The translations under genes were made by a program, and so were the position numbers. Shown here in pieces: positions 27,001 through 39,000 of a stretch of DNA of 64,000 nucleotides. The stretch is from Micractinium sp. NFX-FRZ (taxonomy: Eukaryota; Chlorophyta; Trebouxiophyceae; Chlorellales; Chlorellaceae), in the NCBI GenBank assembly GCA_029339195.1, contig JAPTJF010000368.1:1-64000 (forward strand), in the 5' to 3' direction. The notes beneath the pieces are model-generated. The model worked only from the letters and a program-made list of their open reading frames with translations, had not been told where the DNA came from and ran no database searches. Positions within the stretch are counted from its first letter, which is position 1. Each line of letters opens with the position of its first letter.

Positions 27001-30000
27001 CATGCGCCGCTGCGTGGTGTACCTACGTACCGCATGAGAGCGCCTGCTGCTGGCGCCCGCCCCGGGAGCCTGCTGCCGCTCTGTTCAGCTCCGTGCTGCT
27101 GCTGGTGCTGCTGCTGGTGCCATCCACGCTGCTGAGCCTGTTGCCAGCTGTTCCCTTACAGCCTGCTTCACCGCCTGCTGTCTGGGTCTCTCGCACGCAG
27201 GTCGCAACCGCGGCCGGCAGCAGCTGCCCGACCGCTGCCGCCTGGTGCGCCCCGGCGCCTCGGTGCCTCTGGAGGTCTTCATCCAACGCAACATTGAGTG
27301 GGGCACCTGGCTGCTGGACGCCAAAGTGAGCGCTTCATTTTCATTTTTATCGTTGAATGTCGATGTCAGCAACATTCCTCCTGCCGTGCACAGAGCGTCT
27401 GTGTTGGATGGGCATGGCACGCTGGGCGCTTTCCGCAAGTCGCCATCACTCCTTCTGTGCTGCAGGCACTGCCGCTGTTCCTCTGCCCCGCGCTCTGCCC
27501 TGCAAGCCTGCAAGGCGTGCCTTCATGCCTGCCTACCTGCCTGCCTGCCTGCCCGCCTGCCTGCCTGCCCGCCACACTGCCCCACTGCGCTCCCCCACCA
27601 ATTCTCGTACAATCTCTTACCACACATGCCTTCATGTGTCACCTTATCTGGGCTGCAGACGGAGCTGGATCCAGGGGAGGTGGTGGCCATGGGCGTCCCC
27701 ATGTCGGGTGAGCTCCGCCCACTGGCAGCAAATATGTGCCGTGACGCTCTTAGTGAAGTGACCAGCATGGTCTGCCGCCGAGTGTTGTAGCAAGCATGGT
27801 TTGATCACGCCATGCTGGTGCCACCGCTGGCATCTGCGGGCAGCAATGGCCGCTGCCCTCAGCAGCAGCACCTGGCCTGCATTCTGCGCCACCTTGTCGT
27901 CCCTCACGCTACCCCCTCCTCTTTCCCTGCCTCCCTCACCCAATGCGCAGTGGTGCTGCTGTCGCCGCTGTGGGTGGTGAATGCCACCAGCCTGGCCATT
28001 GACGCCGTGGTCGTCCCTCTAGAGGCGGCGCCCATGCCCTCAGCCCCAAAGTCTGGCTCTGGAAGCTCTGGCTCTGTGCGTGCCGGCCTGAAGGCCCCGC
28101 CCGCTGAAGGCTTCAGATCGGATGCCGAGCTGCGGACGATCAGCACGGATGAAGCCGACCACTCGCAGGTGGGCTTCAGAGCTACTTGAAATTGAAGTGT
28201 GCCCTGCTCTTGTGCCCATGCGGGCCTCACTTCTGCATGTCTGCATAGTCCAAAATGGCTGTGGTGTGTGGGCGCTGCTCTCCTCTGTCAACTGATTCTC
28301 TGCCTGCCTGCCTGCACGCCCTTGAATGCCCTGCAGAGGGGCGAGTTCCGCGGGCGCCGCTTTGTGGCCCCGACTTCCATGGAGCTCCTCTCCTACCCCC
28401 TGCCCAGCTTCCTCACCCAATCAGCCTCACAGCAGCAGCTGGCCAGCGGCAGCAGCGGCGAGCAGCAGCGGGAGGCACACCGACGGCGGTATGGCGTGCG
28501 CCTGCGGGTGGCAGGCAGCGGCTGGACCCCCGCCTTGGCCCTGGATGCACCCGAGGTTGCAGCGGGCGGCGGGCAGCAGGCACAGCAGGCAAGTGGCACG
28601 GTGGCAATGGCCCCCGGGTGGCGGGGCTGCTGCACGCTGCCGTGCGCACCAGCGCTCCCTGCCCACTGCTGTGCCTCTGCCCTACCTCGCCCACTCTTCA
28701 CGCAATGCCATCTTGCTGCCCGTTTGCTACCGCCCTCGCCCATGCAGGCGGACCCCCACCTTCACAACGCGCGGCCCATGCTGATCCGGGCGCTGGTGCG
28801 GGAGTCTGGCTTGGTGCACGAGGTGGTGGCACGGCTGGAGGTCACCGCTTTCGGCACCTCTCAGGTATGTGGACGCATGGGTTGACACCGTGGTTTTACA
28901 GTGGATGAAAGGTGTTCAAGTGAGCACGCCGGTGGGGGCATGAACCGCCCAAGTGGCCAGCTGTCTCAACACTTCTGTGCCCCTTCATCTCCCCCCGTGC
29001 AGATGCTGCGTCTGGAACCCCATGTGGTGATCAGCAATCGAACATCGGTGCCGCTGCAGCTGCTGCAGAGCCGGCTTGACCTGGCAGCCCCGGCTGCGCT
29101 CATCGGCGGCAGCGCTGCCACAGAGGCGGCGCGCCGCACGGGCGCGGTGGTGGCCGAGGGTGGCAGCAGCTTCACACAGTCCAGCCGAGGCATGAATGCT
29201 GCCCTGCTGGCCGCAGGAGGTGGGGCTTCGTCAGGCTGGGCTGGCTTCAAGGGGCAGCAGCAGCAGCGGGCGTTGGGGAGCAACACCAGGAATCTCTCAC
29301 ACCCGCTTCTGATACTGTGCTGTGGCTTCAGGCTTGTGCACAGTGGTGCCGGCAGCAAGGGCGCAGGCTGCCTTGCATCACGCCTGCCTGCCCCCTGCCT
29401 CCCGCCTGCATTGCCTCGCCGCTTTTGCAGGCCCCTCGCTGGTGCGCCCCTGCCCCTACCGCGGCCCCAGCTCTCGCTCGCTGGCGGGGCGGGAGGACAG
29501 CGGCTTCAGCCTGGCTTCCAGCCTGTCGGGGACAAGCAGCCGCTGGGAGCGCTGCCCCTCCCTCCTGCCCTCGGGCACCTCGCAGCTGGTGCAGCTGACA
29601 GGTGGGCGCGCCGGGCGTCGCCACATCTGCGCTGTGCCTGCTGGCCGGCTGCCTGTGCCGATCGTGTGTGGAACACTGAGGGTGCAAGGCGGCAGTGGTT
29701 CTTAAATTAGGTTATAGCCATGATATTCTCTATAAAATTCCATCATCAGTGCTTTCCTTGCTGAGCAGAGTGTACCTGCTGCCCCCTGCCCAATCAAACC
29801 ACTGCCGGGGTACTCAAAGCAGCGCACCGCTTGGCCACCCTGCAATCCCTGCCCACCTGCCCTGCAGCCGCCTCGTTCCGCCAGTCGGTCGAGCGCAACG
29901 CGGTGCTGGACCTGCCAGCTGGCGCGGCCTCCATGCCGCTGCCCCTGTCGCCGGGCCTGCCCAACCACACGCTCTCCTTCCGCTGCGTGCCGCCGCCAGA

Positions 30001-33000
30001 GTATGCGGCGGCAGCCGCTGCCGACTCGCTGCCGCTGTGGAGCCGGCCAGTGACAGTGAGGGCGGGAAATGAGGCACAGATGTATGTGGTTGTGCCAGTG
30101 ATCCCTCCAGATGACGAGGGAGATGAAGAGGCACCCGCGCGGCCCGGCGGCACTGGTGCTGGCAGCGACGCGGCGCAGCCTCCTGCAGCAGCAGCAGGGC
30201 ACGCCCGGCGGCCCAGCGCCGATGCCGCTCACCTGACGGCGGGCCGCGGTGGTACAGGCGCTGCTGGCTGGCCGCCGGCGGTCGCCATCCTGCGCCTGTC
30301 GGTGCACCGCCGCTCGCTGGGGGCGATGCATGTGGTGCTGGAGAGCATGCAGAGCAGCCCGCCGTACCTGCTGGAGAACCGCACGCCCTTCCCACTGCAG
30401 TACCGCCAGGTGGGGTGCAGTACCGCCAACTTGGATAGCACTGCCAGCTGCACACACAACCTGGCGCCATGTCTGTGCTTGGCTGCTTGCGCAACGCAGC
30501 ACGCTGCAGATAGATGCACGCGCTGGCAGCCGCCCCACAGTTGGATGCATGCTGCACCCATTGAAGCCGAGCCCAGCTGTGCCCTCCTGCGCACGCCGCA
30601 GGCATTTGTCAGGGCGGCTCCCTTCCACACCTTGGAGCCCTTCAGCGCAGGTGCAGGCCCGGGTGGGGACCTTGCTGGGGTGGTGGTGGACGGCCTGTTG
30701 CGCCAGCTGCCCCAGCGCACTCGGCTGCCTGGTGCACCTCTTTCTTGCCAGGGTCTACTCCAAGCATGCGTGGTATCCGGTGGTGCCGACCCATGCTCGC
30801 CTTACTCATCCGATCGTGCCCCTCCACTGCAGCGGGCTATGTGTGGGAGTTCAGCATGGCGGGCGCACCCCACGAGCTGGAGGTGCAGGAGGGCGGCACC
30901 ACGGGCGCTTCCAATGTAAGAGAGGCTGCTGGGGTGCGGAAGGAGGGCTGTTACTGCAGCGGCTTCCGGGTGTTAAGCACTCGGGCAACACCTAGCCACG
31001 CCCAAAGACAGCAGTCAGCATGGATGGGGGCAGCGCGACCAGAGGGAAGGCCTGTTCCGAAGCAGGAGCTGGCCGGTTGCCAGTGGCCAGTGCCCAGTGC
31101 TCTCCCGAACTCCACAACCTTGCCTGTCTCAAAGCAACCCATCCTATGCACTCTGTCTGGCTGCTTTGTCTTGGGCGGCAGGCCTGCGTCCTAGACAAAA
31201 TGCGGGCAGACGAGCACGGCGCATCATACGCTTAAAATGATGTGCCTGTGCTTGCATTGTTGTGCCCCTGCTCTGTGCCATCCTGGGCTGCAGGCCTACG
31301 CATTGGATGCGCCGGATGAGCAGGAGGGAGAGCCGGCGCCTGTGGCACGCGTGCAGCCGCTGCCGCTGTCCGCCTACCCCCACCAGTGCAGTGTGCGGGT
31401 GTCGTACTTTGAGCAGGTGAAAGCTTTCCACCTACTGCCAGCTGGGACCTGTCCGTCACCCAACCACCCGCACACCACTCCACATCTCAGTGCTCTTTGC
31501 TGCCTTAGCTCCTGCTCCCTGTCCCTGCCCCCCACCCACCCGACCTCACCCACCTTCACCACACCACACCCCGCCCACCTCCTCTCCCTCCCTCAGGTGG
31601 TGATGAGCTCGGAGGGCGTGGCGCGCATCGGCGGCGAGGGCAGCGGCGTGCTGGGGCGCGGAGGCATCGACCGCGTGCTGCAGGTGGCGCCAGGCCACGA
31701 GCCTCTCCTCACCGCAGGTGTGTGCAGGCTCACTTGCTCCACCATCCTCCTGCTGGCACCACCTGCGAGTGCTACTTCCTGGCAGCTAGCCGACAACAAT
31801 AAGCGGCTGCAGGAGCCACTTCATGCGATCCGCAATGCACACAAGAGCCGTGTCTGTTCAAACCGCCCTCACTATGCCCCCACCTGACCCGCCCCGCCCT
31901 GGCCCACCCACCCCACCCGGCCCCGCCCTGGTCTACCCGCTCTGGCCCGCCTGCAGGCGCCAAGTCGCTGGCGCCCGCCCGCCCCGACCTGAGCATCTCA
32001 TTTGAGCTGCCGGGCCTGGAGGTGTCGATTGTGGACCACACCCCACGGGAGCTGCTGCTGCTGAGCGCCAGCGGCCTCAAGGCCAGCGTCACATTGGGCT
32101 CCAACCCCGCCTCAGGTGATTGAAGTGCCGCTTGTGTAGCGTGCTGCCTGTGCGCTGCGCTGCACTGCTGAGCACCCAAGGCTGGTGCCTGTTAGGCATG
32201 GCATTTGTGCGCTGTGCCACGTCCTCCGTGTGTGATGTATCCTCTTCGCCCTTGCCCGCCCAGCCCAATTCGTTTGGGCAGCGTTCAAGCCAGCGAGTCC
32301 CAGTTTAGTCTGCCTTCCTGCAATGACTCGCTCCCGTTGGTTATACTGCTGTTCTCCCAACCGCGCCCCGTGTGCAGCTTACAAGTCGGTGCGCCTGAGC
32401 GTGGACCGCCTGCAGCTAGACGACATGCTGCCCGGCACCCCTTTCCCAGTGGTCCTGGCACCCGCACTGCAGCAGCCGCAGCTGCAGCCGGGCGCCGGTG
32501 CTCCGCCGGTGCTGGCTGTCACGCTCACATCTGTGCTGGGCGGCGCACGCGAGCGCAGCTACCTTCCGCTCGTGGCGGTCAGGTGGGCGGCGCCATGGTT
32601 GTCATGCCGTCTTCTTGCCAGGCTGTGGGGCCTGCATGCCGGGAGGGTGGACATTTCTAACAAGCCCTGTGCGCCCTCTTGATGGCGAGTCCACTGTTGC
32701 CCCCCTCCCCGGCCCACCTGCTCGTCGTTCTGTTGCAGGTGGCCGGTCACCCTGCAGCTGGCCATCAGCGAAACCCTGGTGTGGACCGGCTACGAGCTGG
32801 TGCAGCGGCTGCAGTGCGACCTGGCGGCGGCGTCCGAGGCGGCGCAGGCGGGGGCGGCTGTGGCGGCTGCCGACGTGCCTGTGCGCATCCGCCTGCTCAC
32901 CGTGGATGATTTGAGCTCCCAGATCAGCTTCCAGGGGGACCCCTTCGCCCGACCCAGGCGAGTGGAGGGTGCACAGATTGGGTAGGGTTTGCAGGCTGAT

Positions 33001-36000
33001 TCCAGGGGGTCAGATTCTCCCGCGCCAGGCAAGTGAAGTGCACAGATAGGTTTTGCAGGCTGGGTTGCTTGCGTAAGTGTTCTGTCCTGCATGCCTGCAT
33101 GCCGCCTCCTTACCGCCCCAACCTCCTCGCTTGCTGCATGGATTTGGCGGGTGGGGTTACGGGTGGAGTCATCATCACCTGTTCCCGTCTCCAACCCTGC
33201 ATGACCCCTCAACTGCTCCTTTGAATGCTGCTGATTTTTGCAGGGACCTGGCGGGAGGGGTGGTGGGTCGGGTCATCGACTTGGCCAACTTCCAGGCAGC
33301 TCCCGTCAGCCTGCAGGGGCTGAGCGAGGCACACGTCGTCATGCTGCAGGTGGGCAGTACACGAAATGGGGCACATGTTGGGTATTCCACTGTTGTCCGG
33401 CTGCATCGAGAGCATGCTGCTGGGCCGGCAGCCCAAGGCAGGGTGAAGGCAGGGGCTGCGTAGGAAGGCGGGCCTCTTCTCACAGTGCACGCACCCTGCT
33501 TTGTAGACCGCGACTTTAACCCGCTCTTGCCCTTCAAACACGACACATGCATCCCTGCAGAGCGCCCTGGTGTCAACCGTCCTTCAGCACATCCGCAGCC
33601 AGCTGTTCTAGTGAGCTTTGCTGCCATCCGGCGCTGTGCGCGCCCTGCCCCTGTTCGAGAGCTCGGCGGGCTGAGCAGCCATGCCTGCTTCCCTGCATGC
33701 CCATGCCTGCTGTGCCTGCAAGGCACCCCCTGGCAGCCGACATATGGAAACTCGGTTGCCCTCCCCTGCTGCAGTGTGACGCTGTCGCTCATGCGCAGCT
33801 TCGGGCTGGTGGGCGGCACGTCGCGCGCGCTGGGCGCGCTGAGCGCTGCTGTGGCCAAGCTGGCGGCGGGCAGCTCCAGGTGGGGTGGGGAGGTCACGGG
33901 TGTAGGGAGTTTGGTTGTTACCTGTTCCAAGCCGCCAGGCAGGGACATCAAAAAGGGCTGCAGCTGTGGTCGAGGGGAACACAGAGCTGCGTCCTGCCGT
34001 GCTTGCCAAGCACTCAACCTGCCTGCTGTGCTCACCACGGTGCCTTCCCATCTCCCGCCCACCTGCCTGTGCCTTTGCCCCCTGTGCCTGCCCCCGCAGC
34101 GGCGCCAAGGAGCTGCAGCAGGAGGCAAAGCAGAAGCGGGCCATCACTGATGTGGGGGACGGCATGCTGGAGGGAGTGGGCGCCATGGGTTCTAGCATGC
34201 TGCGGGGCTTCAGAGGGCTCATTGAGAAGCCGCTGCAGGGGGCGCAGCAGGCGGGGGTGCAAGGTGCGTGGGCAGCTGGCATGCATGCTGGACAGTGTTT
34301 GCATGCGTGGCGTGCACGCTGTGCCAACTTGCTGGCTGCTTGCCTGCTCTGCTGGTGCCGCTTCCGAGAGGGCTGCAATTGGCTGTCAATGTTCCCCCTC
34401 CACAAGAAAACCAATGCTTGGTTTGACATCGACCTGTGTGCAGGCGCCGTCAAGGGTGTGGCCAAGGGCCTACTTGCTTTGTTGCTGTGCCCTGCCCCTT
34501 GCACACGGATGTGCCCCCACCCAGTGCACTGATCGTGTGTGTTGCATTGTGTGCAGGCGCCGTCAAGGGTGTGGCCAAGGGCCTGCTGGGCGCAGTGGCC
34601 AACCCAGTCAGTGGCATGCTGGAAGCAATGAGGTGCGAGTACTAGTTTGGCCAAGTTCATCTGGCCACCTGAGACACGAGGCGCCCATAATGTTGCAGTA
34701 CCAAATCGTATGTTGCTCCGCTCTGCGCCCCCACAGCTGGCCTCCCAACGTGGCCGCAGCACGCAATCGCTCTCCCATCCCTCCCTGCTCTCTCACCCCC
34801 CCACCCCGTCCCACCTCCTCGCTGTCCACCCCCTGCCTCCCCCACTTGCAGCGCCACTGCGGAGGGTTTTGATGCCACTTTCGGCAGGCCCAAGGGGGAG
34901 CACCTGGTTCAGGAGCGGCGCCGGCCGGCGCGTGTGATCACGGGCGACTCCAAGCTGCTGCCGCTAGTGCGGGGCGGCTCCACCAAGCAGGTGAGACCCA
35001 GTGCTGGGCCTGCTGTGTGCAATGCAGCGGTGCAAGAAGGGCGGCAGCAGCGGAAGCTGGTAATGCCGGGCTGCTAGTGCGGGGCGGCTTTAGCAAGCAA
35101 GCAGGTGAGTGAGGCGCTGCCTGGCCACGGAGGGCGAGTGTAGAATGGGGAGTGGAGGAGCAGAAGGCAGGCAAGCTTGCAGCTGCGAGCGGGCCTGCAT
35201 GTGCAGCCAATGACCGTCGCCTGCCTGCGCACGTGCCCCATACTCGCGCCTCCCCCGCCTTGTATGGGTGCAGGCACGCATCGAGGAGATTGGCCAGGCG
35301 CTGCTGAAGAACACGCTGCTGGCGGCGCCCAACGGGCTGCGCCGCAGGCTGCAGGGCGGCGCCACGGGTGGGTGTGAGGGAACAGAGGGCACTTAATCGA
35401 CCACAGCCGGTAGTTGCGCTCTTGCGGCATGCCTTGCCGGTCCCAGTCACAGCACTGTATGCCCACTCTGCCAGCGGCTCGGCGAGTGCACATCTACAAC
35501 TGTCACCCTTGAACCACCCTCTCCCCACCCCCATGCAGAGGCATATGAGGAGCACTTTGTTGTTCCCGACGACCGCGTGGTGCTGCTCACCTCCGCGGGC
35601 ATACTGCTGCTGGAAGCGCCCGGCTTTGCACGGCTGGACGGCGCCGCAGAGATCGGTGGGGCGGGGTGGATGCAGGGTTGGCCAGAGGGTGGTGGGCAGG
35701 GGTGAGACAGGATGGAGGGTGCAGAGCAGAGGGCGCGTTGGAGCCGAGTGCTGGGCGAGGCAGACAGCCGGCGACCGCAGCGTAGCACAGCATATGCCCA
35801 CTATTGCGGCACACACCCTCCCCACCCTGCACAGGCGCCATCAGCGTCAGCGACGTCGCCCCGGGGCGCGTGCAGTGGGCGGTGCGGTGGGACGACCTGC
35901 TGGCTTTTGAGCTGAGGTGGAGCCGGGAGCTGCGTGATCCAGACCGGCTGATCGTGCACCGCAAGGGCACGCCTGGCTGGCAGGTGCGCTATTGATCGTG

Positions 36001-39000
36001 TTCCTGCGCGCAATCTGCTGCTGCAGCCCCAGCCAGTGCAATGCCTGTGCTGAACCTGCCGGCCTGCCTCGGCGTGATAATGGCTCTTCCCCGCGTTTGA
36101 CCCTCAATGGCCTGCCTGCCTGCGTGCCCCTGAGACGAGCTGCCAAAAAGAACGTGTGCCTGCTCTGCACCGGCTATCCACACTCAAAGTTGACGGTGTG
36201 ATGATGGTCTCCCTTTATTCACTTTCTGGTGACACAGGAGGAGGAGAGCCTGGCGCACCAGATCAAGTGCTTTGAGAACACGCCCCAGGCCTCGCAGATT
36301 AAGCTGGTGGCACAGAAGGCAAGCCGGGGGCTCCTCACGCCTGCTCACCGCCCTTATCTGGCGTACTGCATGCATGCCGGATGCTGACTGTGTGACCAAC
36401 TGTCAGCAATCCTGCGCCCCTGGTGCCTTGCCCTGCACGAGGGTTCTTGTTATGCAGCGCTCCACCCCTTCTTCTCATTCCGCGCATTTGCCACTGCCAC
36501 TGCCACTGCATGTGTCTCCTGCCTGCAGGTGCAGCGCAAGTACTATTTGGACCCTCTGCGGCGCAACCAGATGTGGTCCCGCCGCCACGACGCTGCGGGC
36601 GTACTGCCCGCCGGCACCTCGCTGGACCAGGTGGGGCAGCTCACATGGGCGTGATGTGCCTGGGTGGTGGCTCCAGCCGGGGCACTGCCCGCCTTAGGGC
36701 GGGGCGGGGCGTGCGTGCATGCACGGGTGGAGGTGCATGGAGCTTCTTGGAGGCAGTTTAAGGTCATGGCTAACATGAACTGCTTGCGCAGCACGCGGCT
36801 TAGACCAGCGACTCGCTGCCTCGGCCTTTGCAGCTTCCGCCGACCATGCCATGCCAGGACTTTGCATACGTAAAGCTTCGTAGTAGTTTGGTAATGCTTC
36901 AGCATATTCACCGTCTGATTTGTCCAACCACAGCAGCAGATCATGCTGTGCCCTCTCACCGACGTTGCTAAAGCAGCACTCTTGCTGCCGCCTGCCACCT
37001 GCCCCTGCAGCTGCCGCTGACCATGCCGTGCCTGGACTTTGCCCTGACCTGGCACACAAACCCAAAGAAGTCACCCGTGGTCAGCTTCTGGCGCCCGCTG
37101 GCACCGGCAGGTAAGAATGAGGCCATGTTATGTCAGCTTTGGTGCCGGGAGCCAATCAGTGAACACTGGTCAGTTCCTGGCGCCCACTGACAGGTGTGAA
37201 AGGTTGTGGCAACAGCCACACCGGCACAGCACGGGCAGCGTGGGCCATGCTACAGACAGGAAACACCCCCCTGGCCGCCACGGCAGCTGGTTCAACTGCC
37301 CCGCGACACTCGCCAGCTCATGTCTGCGCCCACCGTGTGGGCGGCCGCCCTGCAGGCTACCGCGCCACAGGCGACGTGCTGTCTCTGGGGCTGGAGCCGC
37401 CCACTGCCCCGGTGCCCTGCTTCCGAGATGATGTGGGGCTGCGCCTCAGGTGGGTGGGTGGGTGGGCAGGATGGGTGGGCAAGCAAGCGGGCAGCCAGAC
37501 GGGCCGGCATGCAAGTTGGCGGGCAGGCAGGAGGGCGGGTGCCCGGGCAGGCAAGCCTTGGGGGGCAACCCATTGTGAGCCGGTTGCTTCCCTGCCAGCC
37601 TCATCCTGCGCCCCACACCCCAACGCACCCACCTGCCATCCGCCCGCAGCAACGCCGGCGCCGCGGTGCGCAGCTCCAGCAGCGGCGGCGGGGCCGCCCC
37701 TGGCATGCCCAGCAGCAGCAGCGACGGCGAGCCCCCTGTTGCCATGTGCCCGCGGGAGTTCTCCCTCATCTGGCGCTACAACGGCAAGCGCCCCGTCACC
37801 ATGTGGATGCCTGTGGCCCCGCCGGGCTACTCTGCCCTGGGGGCGGTGGTGAGGGGGGAGCCCGAGGTGCCGGCAGCTGAGGAGTACCTGTGCATCAGGT
37901 GCGTGTGTGTGTGTGCACGTGGCTGTCTTCAGGGGTGAAGGGGGGTGGGATTGTGCACTGACTCAGTGTGCCTGCCAGACGCGTGAGGGCAGCCTCTTGC
38001 CTCTGCTCAGATGCGCTTGGCTTGTGCTGTACACGCTGCTCGATCTGTCCACCCTTGAGACGGGTGCGGGTGCACATGAGCGGTGCCTTGTGCACGGCGC
38101 GAGGCAACCTGTGCAGCGATGCTTGGACATCGGGTGGTGCACACGTGCATGACTGACCAGACCCTGCACTGTGCTTGTGTGATTGAGGAAACACATGGTG
38201 CAGCACGCGTGTTCTCGGGCTGACCACTCTGCCTTTTGCATGCGTTGGGCTGCAGGAGCGACCTGACCTCCTCGGCGCGCGTCTTCAACTCCCCAATCTG
38301 GCACTACGACCCGGTGCCGGCGCTGCAGGTTGGTTTCCAGGTGGTGGGTCAGGCACGGTGCCCAGAGGGGTGCGGGGGGAGTTGCAAGGACACGGGCAGC
38401 GTGAGGCAGCAGGGCAAGGCAGGACGGGGCAGACCGTAACTATTTTCATGCGGGCACATGGTGATCTTGGTTACACGACACTCCCCGCCCCCCCGGCCTC
38501 CCTTTGACCCCGCCCTCCCCTGGCGCAGGCCCTGGTGGCACAGGCCGCCGGCAGCAGCCGTGGCGCGCAGCAGCTGGTGCCCCGCCAGTTCCTGCCGCAC
38601 CACCCTGAGACGTGGAAGGTGTCCGTGTGGCAGGTGCGTGGTCACGGCAAACATGCCTGTGTGTGCCTTTGCTGCAGGGTGGGGGTGTCCGGCACGGCTG
38701 CCTGTGATGATTGCCTGTGTGCTGGGCCGACCCCTTCGACGGCACAGGCGCTGGCTATGCGCCAGCCGCGGAGCGTGCAGTGCCGTGCCCCGTCAGCTGG
38801 CAAACGCGCTGCTTGCCGTGGTGCTACCTGCCCGACCGGCCGCGTCCGTTCATGCGCACATCCACCTCAGCGCCCCTGCAACACCCCCTGCCTCCCTCTC
38901 CCCTGCCCAGGTGGACAACCGCCTGGGCACGTTCATCGCCGTGCGTGCCCACACCCCGCCCCCGCAAGGGGTGCCTCGCACAGTGACTGCAGTGGAGCAG

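Noticed and set aside
34436..34500. Candidate VPS13 exon GAVKGVAKGLLALL
   Set aside because: The start is an exact copy of the exon at 34557 but there is no donor in frame; the later copy continues into VANPVSGMLEAM and splices on in phase.
33608..34762. 384-aa - strand open frame inside VPS13
   Set aside because: It spans several well-supported VPS13 exons on the opposite strand; long antisense frames are expected at this GC content.
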